Source: Ochrobactrum sp. Marseille-Q0166 (lineage in GTDB: Bacteria; Pseudomonadota; Alphaproteobacteria; Rhizobiales; Rhizobiaceae). From it: DNA of 64,000 nucleotides. This document shows positions 16,255 to 25,361 of this stretch, one piece after another. The notes below the pieces were generated by a model. The model was not told where the DNA came from. It searched no databases and worked only from the letters and a program-made list of their open reading frames with translations. Position 1 is the first letter of the stretch, and each line of letters begins with the position of its first letter. The stretch covers positions 62,001 through 126,000 of the forward strand of contig NZ_JACJUO010000001.1 of assembly GCF_014397025.1 (NCBI RefSeq), read 5' to 3'. Both the position numbers and the translations under genes were made by a program.

Positions 16255-17778
16255 TTACCTTGCAAACAATCGGGCTTTTTTCTCACGCCTTCGCTGGACG
16301 GATGAAGCGATATTCATCGCTTCTCTGTATTTTGCGACTGTTCTGCGTGCAATATCCACACCGTCTTTTTTCAATGCTTCGACAATCGCGTCGTCAGACA
16401 AGACATCATCAGGCTTTTCCGCCTCAATCATCTGGCGGATACGATGGCGGACACTTTCGGAAGAATGCGCATCACCGCCCTCAGAAGAGGCAATGGACGC
16501 ATTGAAAAAATAGCGCAGTTCAAACACACCACGCGAAGTTGCCATGAACTTATTGGCCGTCACGCGGCTGATGGTTGATTCATGCATCCCAACAGCATCC
16601 GCAACCGTGCGCAGATTCAATGGCTTGAGATGCGTAACGCCATCACGAAGAAAACCATCCTGTTGACGCACAATTTCCTGTGTCACCTTAAGAATTGTTC
16701 GCGCACGTTGATCAAGGCTTCGCACCAGCCAACTGGCCGACTGCATACAGTCAGACAGGAAAGCCTTCTCTTCCGCCTTCACTGTGGGACTGACTTCGGC
16801 ATAATATTCGTTATTCACGATCAAGCGCGGCATTGCATCGGGGTTGAGCTCTATCGCCCAACCACCATCGCTCATCGGTGACACCAGCACATCAGGGGTA
16901 ATCACGTCAGCAACCGAGACTTCAAACTGCGTGCCAGGCTTAGGATCAAGTGCCCTTATTTCTCCCAGCATATCGAGAAGATCAGACTGATCAACGCCAC
17001 AAAGCTTTTTGAGGGCAACGAAGTCGCGGCGTGCGAGCAAGTCCAGATTGTCGATCAATACTGCCATTGCCGGATCATACCGATCTTTCAGACGAAGCTG
17101 AATCGCCAGACATTCGCGCAGATCACGTGCAAAAATGCCTGCCGGATCAAAGCTCTGGACCGCTTCCAGAACACGCTCGACCTCTAAGGGTTCAACCCCC
17201 AGATTTTGCGCAAGCAATGTTGTGTCAGCGCGCAGATAGCCACTTTCATCCAGCGCATCGGCCAGTGCTGTGGCGATAAAACGATCAATTGCATTGCTGA
17301 AGGACAAGGCAATTTGCTCTGCAACATGCTCACTCAATGACGGGCGACCTGCTGTCAGCTGATCAATATCATAGCTACCGCCCGAAGCAGCACTCTCTCC
17401 ACCGCTGGTTTTCCATTGGGGATCAAGGATCGCACCGGTATCATCATTTCGACCCGGATCGTCGGGGAAAATATTTTCCAGAGAGCTATCAAAGGTCGAT
17501 GACAAATTCTGCGCATCAGCAACTGTGTCGCTCTTAAACCAGTCTTCATCGGACGCCGCATCTGGCGCATCAAGGCTGTCACTGGCAGGCTCTGGCTCTG
17601 CAAAATCATCATTTGCGGCCTCTATTCTGTCGAGAAGCGGGTTTTTCTCGATCTCAATGTCGATAAACTGCTCCAGCTCGATATGCGTCATCTGCAACAG
17701 CTTGATGGACTGCATCAACTGCGGAGTCATCACCAGCGATTGCGTTTGACGAAAATCAAGCTTTGGCGACAGTGCCAT
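16255..17778 (-). CDS. rpoN: RNA polymerase sigma-54 factor
   Basis: A 507-residue sigma-54 that needs AAA+ activators for nitrogen-related and other promoters. Region I (KLDFRQTQSLVMTPQLMQSIKLLQM) is at the N-terminus, an acidic region II follows, and the C-terminus carries the helix-turn-helix and the RpoN box (ARRTVAKYREAM). I prefer the ATG at 17778 (MALSPKLDF), the standard family start with a GGGGGAG site upstream; a frame open to 17850 would add 24 atypical residues. It heads the rpoN-hpf-ptsN group and follows lptB. Confidence 0.95.
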   Translation of the reverse strand: MALSPKLDFRQTQSLVMTPQLMQSIKLLQMTHIELEQFIDIEIEKNPLLDRIEAANDDFAEPEPASDSLDAPDAASDEDWFKSDTVADAQNLSSTFDSSLENIFPDDPGRNDDTGAILDPQWKTSGGESAASGGSYDIDQLTAGRPSLSEHVAEQIALSFSNAIDRFIATALADALDESGYLRADTTLLAQNLGVEPLEVERVLEAVQSFDPAGIFARDLRECLAIQLRLKDRYDPAMAVLIDNLDLLARRDFVALKKLCGVDQSDLLDMLGEIRALDPKPGTQFEVSVADVITPDVLVSPMSDGGWAIELNPDAMPRLIVNNEYYAEVSPTVKAEEKAFLSDCMQSASWLVRSLDQRARTILKVTQEIVRQQDGFLRDGVTHLKPLNLRTVADAVGMHESTISRVTANKFMATSRGVFELRYFFNASIASSEGGDAHSSESVRHRIRQMIEAEKPDDVLSDDAIVEALKKDGVDIARRTVAKYREAMNIASSVQRRREKKARLFAR

Positions 17779-18026
17779 TCGTTGCGTAACTCCCCCATTT
17801 CCCAGACAGCATTCTCGCTGACAAGCCGCATGTTCATGAATTGTTTTCAATTAAAGCGTGCAAGCCATCAAAACTGGTATGAACCTTGCTTGTCAATTCT
17901 GAATGTGCATTTTTTACTGAAAAGGGGAAAATAGTCGCAAAAATAACGCGACTAAGGAAACAGTCACAGCGTTCTATAAAGGAAAAAGGAAGGTGGTTTC
18001 CATAAGACTGCGGAAACCCGGAAAAA

Positions 18027-18863
18027 TCAAAGTGTGAACTGATCGCCGAGATAGAGCCTGCGCACGTCAGGATTAGCGACAATTTCAGCCGGGCGACCAT
18101 GGGTCAGTACCTGACCGGCATGGATAATATATGCACGATCAATCAGGCCGAGCGTTTCACGAACATTATGGTCGGTGATAAGCACACCAATGCCGCGGCT
18201 GGTCAAATGGCGCACAAGCTGCTGAATATCGGAAACCGCAATCGGGTCGACACCAGCGAAAGGCTCGTCCAGCAGCATGAAATTTGGACGCGAAGCAAGT
18301 GCCCGTGCAATTTCCAGACGTCGACGTTCACCACCCGACAACGAAATCGCAGCAGCCTTTCGCAGATGCGAAATGTGGAATTCCTCAAGCAGAGCGTCGA
18401 GTTCCATCGCACGCTTCTTGCGGTCCTTTTCGACAACTTCCAATACGGCCTTGATATTGTTCTCGACCGAAAGACCGCGGAAGATCGATGCTTCCTGAGG
18501 CAAATAGCCAATGCCGAGGCGCGAACGGCGATACATTGGCATCGACGTTACATCGAAACCATCAATTTCAATCGAACCGGCATCCGCTGGAACAAGACCT
18601 GTAACCATATAAAAGCAAGTGGTCTTACCGGCGCCATTTGGCCCAAGAATACCAACCGCTTCACCAGCACGAACACCAAAAGACACGCCGTTGACGACCT
18701 GACGCCCGCGATAGCTTTTGCAAAGCCCACGCGCCACCAGAGTACCCTTAAGACGATTTTCTTTGCCCGGCTGCGCCGGCATCATACCATCGACAGCCGA
18801 TTCAGCAGCACTTTCAGAAACAACCATCGGCTGCTCGGCTTTCTTATTCCAGAACAATCCCAC
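18027..18863 (-). CDS. lptB: LPS export ABC transporter ATP-binding protein LptB
   Basis: A 278-residue ATPase powering LPS extraction from the inner membrane with LptFG. It has Walker A GPNGAGKTT, signature LSGGERRRLEIARAL, Walker B FMLLDEPFAGVDP and the switch His in LITDHNV. About 40 residues precede the usual family start (LVARGLCKSYRGRQVV), an extension typical of rhizobial LptB. It lies 11 bp after lptA on the same strand, with rpoN downstream, as in many proteobacteria. Confidence 0.96.
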   Translation of the reverse strand: MGLFWNKKAEQPMVVSESAAESAVDGMMPAQPGKENRLKGTLVARGLCKSYRGRQVVNGVSFGVRAGEAVGILGPNGAGKTTCFYMVTGLVPADAGSIEIDGFDVTSMPMYRRSRLGIGYLPQEASIFRGLSVENNIKAVLEVVEKDRKKRAMELDALLEEFHISHLRKAAAISLSGGERRRLEIARALASRPNFMLLDEPFAGVDPIAVSDIQQLVRHLTSRGIGVLITDHNVRETLGLIDRAYIIHAGQVLTHGRPAEIVANPDVRRLYLGDQFTL

Positions 18864-18874
18864 GCGCGCCCCGG

Positions 18875-19519
18875 TTAATTCGATTTGGGCGCGGCGCCGC
18901 CCTGCTGTTGATCCTTGGGCGACATGATAATCGAGACACGACCCTTGCTCTGTCCCTTGCAGCTTTCAAGGAAAGCCTTGCCTGTGCCCATGTTAGCCGT
19001 CAACTTGCAGCCGGTCGCGACGTTATCACCATCGGTAAGAACGACTTTCTGACCTTGCAGCACCATGACCTGACTCTTGCCGTCGTAAGTACCCGTATCG
19101 CCTGTCGCAATCTGGGTGCCAGACTTCAGATAAACTTTACCGCTGATTTCGAGACGATCAATTCCTGAACCGCTCAAACCTGCAGTTCCACCTGCCGGCT
19201 TTGTGCCGTCGCCCTGCGCATCCTTGTTATAAAAAACGATCATCTGACCAGACTTCAAAAGCGCATCACCCTGCACGACAGAGACATTTCCAGTGAAAAT
19301 GGCCTTGCCTTCCTTATCGAGCATTTCGAGCTTATCGGCATCGATCTTGATCGGGTTCTTGCCATCAGAAAGCTTAAGGCTGCCGAACGGGACCTGCTGG
19401 CTATCCTGAGCCATAGCGGAAAGCGGTGCAACAATGAGACCGAGCGCCAAAGCTGCAAATCCCATCCGCAAAGAGCGGGTTTTCATGCCCTTGTTCATTT
19501 TGCCTGTCTCGCGTTCCAT
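18875..19519 (-). CDS. lptA: LPS transport periplasmic protein LptA
   Basis: A 214-residue periplasmic bridge protein of the Lpt system. A signal peptide with hydrophobic core MGFAALALGLIVAPLSAMA precedes the OstA/LptA beta-jellyroll (LKLSDGKNPIKIDADKLEM to KVVLTDGDNVATGCKL). I chose the ATG at 19519, with AGGGGAAG seven bases upstream; this leaves a 20-residue basic n-region. A frame open to 19729 has no such site. The 234-bp gap after lptC contains a 13-bp stem-loop. Confidence 0.9.
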   Translation of the reverse strand: MERETGKMNKGMKTRSLRMGFAALALGLIVAPLSAMAQDSQQVPFGSLKLSDGKNPIKIDADKLEMLDKEGKAIFTGNVSVVQGDALLKSGQMIVFYNKDAQGDGTKPAGGTAGLSGSGIDRLEISGKVYLKSGTQIATGDTGTYDGKSQVMVLQGQKVVLTDGDNVATGCKLTANMGTGKAFLESCKGQSKGRVSIIMSPKDQQQGGAAPKSN

Positions 19520-19664
19520 TGCTTTTACTTCCCCTAAAGACCCCATCCCGGGGCCAGGCCCAGCGCGATTTATATCCACCTGACGCATAAACCGTTCTGA
19601 AAGGCCGATCAACCTCTCAGAAGCACGCCTCAAGCCAGAATTAATGGCCCTGATCTTAAACATA

Positions 19665-19694
19665 ACGCAGCCAGATAGGAATATCTGACTGCGT
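19665..19694 (-). other. 13-bp stem-loop in the lptC-lptA gap
   Basis: ACGCAGCCAGATA (19665-19677) and TATCTGACTGCGT (19682-19694) form a 13-bp stem with one G-U pair around a 4-nt GGAA/TTCC loop. No T-run follows on the transcribed strand. It may process or punctuate the lptC-lptA-lptB mRNA. Confidence 0.55.
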
Positions 19695-19753
19695 GTAAAA
19701 CAGATCGCAATCACCCAAAAGCGCAGCACCTAAAGTGCGCCGCATTTTAGAAA

Positions 19754-20485
19754 TTACCCGGCACGATCATTTTCAGGCGCTTTCTCACCTGAAACTGAAT
19801 TACCGTCAATCACAACACGCACCTTGTTTTCAAAGATAAGCACCTTGCCGCTCTCCTTGATCTGCATGCTATCAGCACTGATCTGTGTGCTGCCATTGCG
19901 AATATCAACAGGCTTGTCTGTCGTCACCTGTCCGCTTTTGAGATTTACATCCGCATTACGCATGACGGCACGCAGGCCTTCATCGGTGATAACAGTAAAA
20001 TCCTTATCAAGTTGCAAACGGCCATTCGCATTATCATAGACACCAGATGCCGCCTCAATTTTGGCACTGCCTCTAGCGCCAACAGGCAATTCAGCCGAAA
20101 TGCCTTCCAGTGCAATAGATCCACTGTTTTTTGCATCCTGAACGGCTCTTGTTGCAATCATCGAATAGGGACGATTGTCTTTGGTGTAACCGTTAAGCTG
20201 CGGATTGCTCATGACGAGCTTCCCACTCTCGCCGCCATCATTCACCTCGACCTTGACCGGCGTCGCCGGCGTGGCAAGGAATGTATACCAGGAAAAAACT
20301 GCGCCAAGCGCAAGTGCTGCAACAGGTAGAGCTGTCTTGAGTACGCGCACGCGCACGGAATGGCGCTGCGCCGCCTTAAACATCGAGGCGGCCTTTTCAG
20401 ACGCTCCAAAACGCATGCCCTCGACAGCGGATGCTGCGACAGCAGTGCCGTGCGAAACATGAATATGTGGTGTGTCAGCGCTCAT
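19754..20485 (-). CDS. lptC: LPS export protein LptC
   Basis: A 243-residue bitopic protein linking LptBFG to LptA. One transmembrane helix (KTALPVAALALGAVFSWYTFL) lies near residues 50-70. The periplasmic LptC domain follows, with GYTKDNRPYSMIATRAVQD and TQISADSMQIKESGKVLIFENKVRV near the end. Its roughly 50-residue cytoplasmic N-terminus is longer than in E. coli and typical of rhizobia. It starts the lptC-lptA-lptB group. Confidence 0.9.
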   Translation of the reverse strand: MSADTPHIHVSHGTAVAASAVEGMRFGASEKAASMFKAAQRHSVRVRVLKTALPVAALALGAVFSWYTFLATPATPVKVEVNDGGESGKLVMSNPQLNGYTKDNRPYSMIATRAVQDAKNSGSIALEGISAELPVGARGSAKIEAASGVYDNANGRLQLDKDFTVITDEGLRAVMRNADVNLKSGQVTTDKPVDIRNGSTQISADSMQIKESGKVLIFENKVRVVIDGNSVSGEKAPENDRAG

Positions 20486-20878
20486 AATACTCTTCAGCTA
20501 CCCAACGATTTCTCAGTTTTGCTTTATGACATAACTGATTAAAAAATCTTCTCAGATGAATTTTTCGCCTGAGGCTATTGCGTTTTAATGTGTTTTATTT
20601 GGGGAGCCATAGCCCGACACTCAAGACAAATACACAACACAAAATACCGCACCTGCCATGAAAATTCGCAGGGACAACGCGTAAAAGGCATAAAAATCTG
20701 CGTTTTTAAGCCTTTAAGAACAGGCTCCGCCCCCGATCAAATCCTTGTTAACACAAATTTGGATTTTATTATAGCGGCAACCTTCAACAAGCTACCCTGT
20801 GCAAAATGCTTGCCGCGCAGCCCTGTTCCGGTTCATACATGCAATATATTGACTGCATTTTCAAAGTGGATGGACCGA
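20486..20878. other. 393-bp divergent gap between lptC and sppA
   Basis: AT-rich and without a credible gene. The sppA frame stays open from 20588, but the extension does not look like protein. A plausible sppA promoter is TTGTTA near 20743 with TTATAG about 18 bp later. A weak CTCAG/CTGAG inverted repeat lies near 20552-20574, on the lptC side. Confidence 0.4.
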
Positions 20879-21862
20879 ATGGCTCAAGATGCCGAAGCCC
20901 TGATCGAAAGACGCAAACTGCGGCGAAAACTCACCGTCTGGCGCATAGCGTTTCTCCTTCTATTGGCAGTATTGATTGCCAGCATTGCCTCCTATTCCAT
21001 GCGTGGCCCGAACTTCGCCGCACCCCACGTTGCGAAAGTGCGCATTGAAGGCACAATTTTTGAAAATGAGGAACTTCTCAAGCGCCTGAACAAAATTGCT
21101 GATGACGACAATGTGAAAGGCGTTATTCTTATTCTGGATTCGCCGGGTGGCACCACGGTCGGTGGAGAAACGATCTTTAATGCTGTTCGCAGGATATCCG
21201 AAAAGAAGCCAGTGGTTACGCAGGTCGGCACGCTGGCTGCTTCAGCCGGCTATATGATTGCGAGCGCGTCGGATCATATTATTGCGCATCAAACGTCAAT
21301 CGTTGGATCAATTGGTGTGCTGTTCCAATATCCTGATCTGTCGAAACTGCTCGATACGATTGGGGTAAAGGTTGAAACGATCAAGTCCTCGCCGCTCAAG
21401 GCAGAGCCAAATTATTTCAGCCCGGCCAGCGAAGAAGCCAAGGCTATGATCCGCAGCATGATCATGGATTCCTATGACTGGTTCGTTGGGATTGTGCAGG
21501 AGCGCCGCTCGTTCACGCATGATCAGGCATTGGCGCTCGCCAACGGTGCTATCTTCACAGGACGACAGGCGCTTGAGAAAAAGCTGATCGATGGTCTTGG
21601 TGGAGAGCAGGAAGCGATCAACTGGCTGAGCAGCAAGGGCATATCCAAAGATTTGCCAACACTTGAGTGGAAGCCGGTCAGCAGCGACACCGGATTTTCG
21701 TTGCGTGATCTGATTATTCATGCCGGTGCGAGATTTCTGGGCTTGCCTCAGGAAGCCAATGGATTACTTAATGAAATCGCAAAGGATCGTATCTTCCTTG
21801 ACGGGCTTCTTTCTGTTTGGCACGTTGACGGAGCGTCGGGTACCAAACCGGCAAATAATTGA
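20879..21862 (+). CDS. sppA: Signal peptide peptidase SppA (short form)
   Basis: A 327-residue membrane-anchored serine protease that degrades cleaved signal peptides. One N-terminal helix (RIAFLLLLAVLIASIASYS) anchors it. The ClpP-like core contains ILILDSPGG, the nucleophile Ser122 in TLAASAGYMIA, TSIVGSIGV, and a candidate catalytic Lys in IKSSPLKAEP (residue 169 or 174). The start MAQDAEALIERRK at 20879 is chosen; MDRMAQ from 20870 is possible. ihfB follows after 40 bp, so the two may be co-transcribed. Confidence 0.9.
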   Translation: MAQDAEALIERRKLRRKLTVWRIAFLLLLAVLIASIASYSMRGPNFAAPHVAKVRIEGTIFENEELLKRLNKIADDDNVKGVILILDSPGGTTVGGETIFNAVRRISEKKPVVTQVGTLAASAGYMIASASDHIIAHQTSIVGSIGVLFQYPDLSKLLDTIGVKVETIKSSPLKAEPNYFSPASEEAKAMIRSMIMDSYDWFVGIVQERRSFTHDQALALANGAIFTGRQALEKKLIDGLGGEQEAINWLSSKGISKDLPTLEWKPVSSDTGFSLRDLIIHAGARFLGLPQEANGLLNEIAKDRIFLDGLLSVWHVDGASGTKPANN

Positions 21863-21902
21863 GTCCTTTCGTCGGACAATATAGACACAGGGGTTTGAAG
21901 CC

Positions 21903-22187
21903 GTGATCAAATCAGAACTCGTTCAGATTATCGCCAGCCGTAATCCGCATCTTTTCCAGCGCGATGTTGAAAACATCGTTGGAGCGGTCTTTGATGAGAT
22001 CACCAACGCCCTTGCTGACGGAAACCGCGTCGAGCTTCGTGGCTTTGGCGCTTTCTCCGTCAAGAACCGCCCTGCTCGCAGCGGACGCAATCCACGCACC
22101 GGCGACACAGTGGATGTTGAAGAAAAGTGGGTGCCATTCTTTAAAACTGGTAAAGAATTGCGTGACCGTCTTAATGGTGCCATCTGA
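21903..22187 (+). CDS. ihfB: Integration host factor beta subunit
   Basis: A 94-residue DNA-bending protein of the HU/IHF family that partners IhfA at sigma-54 promoters, replication origins and recombination sites. The beta-arm motif [21 protein letters not shown], with the intercalating Pro, identifies IHF rather than HU. The start is GTG at 21903. It follows sppA and precedes a LapA-domain gene, a common alphaproteobacterial order. Confidence 0.95.
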   Translation: MIKSELVQIIASRNPHLFQRDVENIVGAVFDEITNALADGNRVELRGFGAFSVKNRPARSGRNPRTGDTVDVEEKWVPFFKTGKELRDRLNGAI

Positions 22188-22193
22188 TCTGTC

Positions 22194-22523
22194 ATGGTGG
22201 CAAAACGCGTCATAACGATCGTTATTCTGGTGCCGTTGGCGGTCATCCTGATCGCTCTTTCGGTTGCTAATCGCCAAACAATCGGCCTCACAATCGATCC
22301 GTTCAATCCCGGAAATCCGGCGCTGACCTATCAGGCACCGCTGTTTATCTGGCTATTCGGTGCGCTCATTCTCGGCGCACTGATCGGCGCTGCGGTGACA
22401 TGGCTAACACAAGGAAAGCATCGTCGCCGGGGTCGCCACTATAAAAAGGAAGCCTCACAGCTTCTCGAACGCGCCGAATCGGCAGAAAAGCGCCACACAT
22501 CAGGCGCCATATCCAAAATCTGA
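22194..22523 (+). CDS. LapA/DUF1049 domain membrane protein
   Basis: A 109-residue protein with two transmembrane helices (about 6-24 and 44-68) and a basic cytoplasmic tail rich in Arg, Lys and Glu. The layout and position after ihfB match the LapA (lipopolysaccharide assembly protein A, DUF1049) family. In E. coli the relative acts with LapB in controlling LPS synthesis; whether this one does is inference. The gap to ihfB is only 6 bp, so they are probably translated from one message. Confidence 0.8.
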   Translation: MVAKRVITIVILVPLAVILIALSVANRQTIGLTIDPFNPGNPALTYQAPLFIWLFGALILGALIGAAVTWLTQGKHRRRGRHYKKEASQLLERAESAEKRHTSGAISKI

Positions 22524-22600
22524 AAGCATCGGCCTGTTTTTCACTTTCGTTCCGGCACTATTTCGCCTACCTACAGGCCAAATAATAAACGGAGTTTCGG

Positions 22601-23752
22601 GTGAAGGCGCCAAAAGGAAAAGGCAAAAAGCCAACAGGCGGTAAAGAGCAGCGCGGTTCCGGCCGTGCGAAGCATGAAGAACCGCGTTCGGCGACCAGAC
22701 AGGCACATAAGCCTGATGATAAGGGTTCGTTCTTCAAAAAACCGCGTCCGCAATTTTCCAAGGCTCCCGTAAAGCCCGCAGAAGAAAAGCATGTTGCCAC
22801 GCCTCAGCGGGAGATAAAGCCGCTCAAAGGTGAGCGCCCCGGCCAACGTGCACCCGTCATTCTCGAAACAGAGCCATCTGACGATTATGCATTGCTCGAC
22901 AGTGGCGACGGCCTCAAGCTTGAGCAATATGGTCCTTATCGGATCATTCGCCCGGAAGGTCAGGCAATCTGGCTACCGAGCCTTGCGAAAAGCGAATGGG
23001 ACAAGGCTGATGCGGTTTTTACCGGCAACACCGACGAAGAAGGCATGGGACGCTGGGCTTTCCCGAAGCTGCCACTTGGTGAAACTCTGGGCGAAACATG
23101 GCCGATGCGGCATGACGGTATCGCGTTTCATGGCCGCTTCACATCGTTCCGTCATGTCGGCGTCTTCCCCGAACAGGCCGCGCACTGGTCCTATATGGAC
23201 GAATTGATCCGCAACGCGGTCAAGTCGGGCCGCGCGGTAAAAGTGCTCAATCTGTTTGGCTATACTGGTGTAGCATCGCTCGTTGCAGCGCGTGCCGGTG
23301 CGGAAGTCACCCATGTTGACGCATCGAAAAAAGCAATCGTCTGGGCACGCGAAAATCAGGAAATGGCTGGTCTTTCCGACAAGCCGATCCGCTGGATTTG
23401 CGAAGATGCGATGAAGTTCGTCGCACGCGAAGAACGTCGCGGCAGCTTCTACGACATCATCCTGCTTGATCCACCCGCCTATGGTCGTGGTCCTAACGGA
23501 GAAGTCTGGCAGTTGTTTGAGCATCTGCCTGCAATGGTCGATACCTGTCGTTCCATTCTCACGCCAAATGCGCTGGCCGTCATTCTGACAGCCTATTCGA
23601 TCCGCGCTTCCTTCTTCGCCATTCACGAGCTGGTGCGCGACCGTTTCACCGGTCTTGGCGGAACAGTCGAATCGGGCGAACTTATTCTTCGCGAACGTGC
23701 AAGCCAACGCGCACTTTCCACATCCATGTTCAGCCGCTGGGTAGCAAAATGA
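22601..23752 (+). CDS. Class I SAM-dependent rRNA methyltransferase (RlmI/RlmK-like)
   Basis: A 383-residue methyltransferase. Residues 1-90 are a Lys/Arg/Pro-rich, probably disordered extension suited to RNA binding. The catalytic domain has a SAM motif VLNLFGYTGVASLVAARAGAEVTHVDAS and a catalytic-type DPPAYGRGP. FHGRFTSFRHVGVFPEQAAHW precedes them. The start is GTG at 22601 with an ACGGAG site. The next gene, another RNA methyltransferase, overlaps by 4 bp. The substrate base cannot be told from sequence alone. Confidence 0.8.
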   Translation: MKAPKGKGKKPTGGKEQRGSGRAKHEEPRSATRQAHKPDDKGSFFKKPRPQFSKAPVKPAEEKHVATPQREIKPLKGERPGQRAPVILETEPSDDYALLDSGDGLKLEQYGPYRIIRPEGQAIWLPSLAKSEWDKADAVFTGNTDEEGMGRWAFPKLPLGETLGETWPMRHDGIAFHGRFTSFRHVGVFPEQAAHWSYMDELIRNAVKSGRAVKVLNLFGYTGVASLVAARAGAEVTHVDASKKAIVWARENQEMAGLSDKPIRWICEDAMKFVAREERRGSFYDIILLDPPAYGRGPNGEVWQLFEHLPAMVDTCRSILTPNALAVILTAYSIRASFFAIHELVRDRFTGLGGTVESGELILRERASQRALSTSMFSRWVAK

Positions 23753-24633
23753 GCCGAAATGACGATTTCTCCAGAAGCGGCAACAATCAGACCGGATCGC
23801 GCGTGGGTCAGGTCAAGGAAGTCACCAGCCTCACCAATCCGATTGTCAAAGATTTGCGTTCCCTGGCGCTGAAGAAATTTCGCGATCAGCAGGGCGTGTT
23901 TCTGGCAGAAGGACTGAAGCTCGTCATCGATGCCTTTGAGCAGGACTGGCGCATCAAGACGCTGGTATTTGCCAAATCCGGCAAAGGCAACAAGATGGTT
24001 GAACAGGTTGCAGCACGCACCTTCGCCAAGGGTGGACTGGTGCTGGAAGTGACCGAAAAGATCATGGCTGCCATCACACGCCGCGATAACCCGCAGATGG
24101 TAGTCGGTGTTTTCGAGCAGCAATATCAGCAGCTTGCGAGCCTCAAGCCAAAAGGCAACGATGTGTACATCGCGCTCGACCGTGTGCGCGATCCAGGCAA
24201 TCTGGGCACTGTCATCCGCACTGCCGATGCGGTTGGCGCGAAGGGTATCATCCTGATTGGTGATACCACTGACCCTTATTCGCTGGAAACCGTACGTGCC
24301 ACCATGGGTTCGGTCTTCTCTATGCCTTTATACAAGACAACGGAAAGCGAATTTCTCAACTGGCGTAAAGGCTTTTCGGGTCTACTCGTGGGCACGCATC
24401 TCAAAGGTGCTGTCGATTACCGCACCATTCCTTATGCCAAAAAGCCGGTCATTCTGATGATGGGCAATGAGCAGCAGGGACTGCCAGACACACTCGCGGA
24501 AAGCTGTGACAAGCTCGCACGTATCCCGCAGGCAGGCCGCGCAGATTCGTTAAATCTGGCGATTGCAACCGGTGTCATGCTTTATGAAATTCGCCGCGAG
24601 GCACTCACTCTCGATGAAAGGTCCAGAGGATGA
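23749..24633 (+). CDS. TrmH/SpoU family RNA 2'-O-methyltransferase
   Basis: A 294-residue SPOUT methyltransferase. An N-terminal L30e-like substrate-binding domain ([28 protein letters not shown]) precedes the three SpoU motifs: [31 protein letters not shown] and [14 protein letters not shown]. It probably methylates a ribose in rRNA (RlmB/TsnR-like) or tRNA; the target is not decidable here. It is coupled to the preceding methyltransferase (4-bp overlap) and to lspA (4-bp overlap). Confidence 0.88.
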   Translation: MSRNDDFSRSGNNQTGSRVGQVKEVTSLTNPIVKDLRSLALKKFRDQQGVFLAEGLKLVIDAFEQDWRIKTLVFAKSGKGNKMVEQVAARTFAKGGLVLEVTEKIMAAITRRDNPQMVVGVFEQQYQQLASLKPKGNDVYIALDRVRDPGNLGTVIRTADAVGAKGIILIGDTTDPYSLETVRATMGSVFSMPLYKTTESEFLNWRKGFSGLLVGTHLKGAVDYRTIPYAKKPVILMMGNEQQGLPDTLAESCDKLARIPQAGRADSLNLAIATGVMLYEIRREALTLDERSRG

Positions 24634-25115
24634 AGCGTCATGCGGTTTTGTCGTCGTTACTCGTTGTCATTATCGCAGTCCTGATCGATCAGGGTATCAA
24701 ATATCTGGTCGAAACCCATATGGGCTATCACGAGCAGATTGATATTCTGCCGTTTCTTGCGCTTTTCCGTACACATAATGAAGGCATCGCCTTCTCGATG
24801 CTGGCATGGCTACACGACTGGGGACTGGTGGCTATCACCGCAGCCGTCATTCTTTTCGTGCTCTATCTCTGGTGGACCAATCCGGCCAATCGCGTCTTCG
24901 CCCGCTATGGATTTGCGCTTGTCGTCGGCGGCGCCATTGGCAATCTGATTGACCGCGTGATGAATGGCTATGTGGTCGATTATATCCTTTTTCACCTGCC
25001 TACATGGTCGTTTGCGGTCTTCAATCTTGCGGATGCTTTTATCACCATCGGCGCGGCGCTGATCATTCTGGAAGAGTTTCTTGGATGGCGGCGTGAACGA
25101 AAGGCCGTAAAATAG
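24630..25115 (+). CDS. lspA: Lipoprotein signal peptidase LspA
   Basis: A 161-residue, four-helix aspartyl protease that cleaves signal peptides of diacylated prolipoproteins in the inner membrane. The catalytic pair is Asp117 (GYVVDYI) and Asp135 ([11 protein letters not shown]), with [11 protein letters not shown] before them. Length is normal. It overlaps the preceding methyltransferase by 4 bp and ends that run of coupled genes. One likely substrate in this window is the lipobox-bearing L,D-transpeptidase at 38529. Confidence 0.96.
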   Translation: MKRHAVLSSLLVVIIAVLIDQGIKYLVETHMGYHEQIDILPFLALFRTHNEGIAFSMLAWLHDWGLVAITAAVILFVLYLWWTNPANRVFARYGFALVVGGAIGNLIDRVMNGYVVDYILFHLPTWSFAVFNLADAFITIGAALIILEEFLGWRRERKAVK

Positions 25116-25223
25116 GCTGTTTCTTGCACGTAAAGCACAGCCCTTGATCGCAATGGCCCTTTGTCATAGTTTGTGTTTCAAATTTAACAGTTTTTTGAAG
25201 GGGATAAGTTCGGCTCAAACCAT

Positions 25224-25252
25224 TTGACACATTGGTGACACGCTTCTGTCAT
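25224..25252 (+). promoter_or_regulatory. PHO-box-like triple direct repeat upstream of olsB
   Basis: Three 7-bp units with 11-bp periodicity: TTGACAC (25224-25230), GTGACAC (25235-25241) and CTGTCAT (25246-25252), each separated by 4 bp. The spacing is that of PhoB half-sites (CTGTCAT); the last unit matches fully, the first two at 4 of 7. TTGACA plus TGTCAT 17 bp later could alternatively be read as -35/-10 elements. Confidence 0.45.
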
Positions 25253-25361
25253 CCTCGCGTAGCACTCAATGCTTATTGCTATGGCGGGTATGAAACAAAT
25301 CATCCTTTACCGCAGCAAGCCATCAGGAATGCGTGAATAACAGGATCAGGAGCGAATCATC

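Noticed and set aside
20588..20878. Long N-terminal extension of SppA
   Set aside because: The extension is Cys/Lys/Arg-rich without known features and overlaps the likely promoter. The family-type start with its membrane anchor is at 20879.
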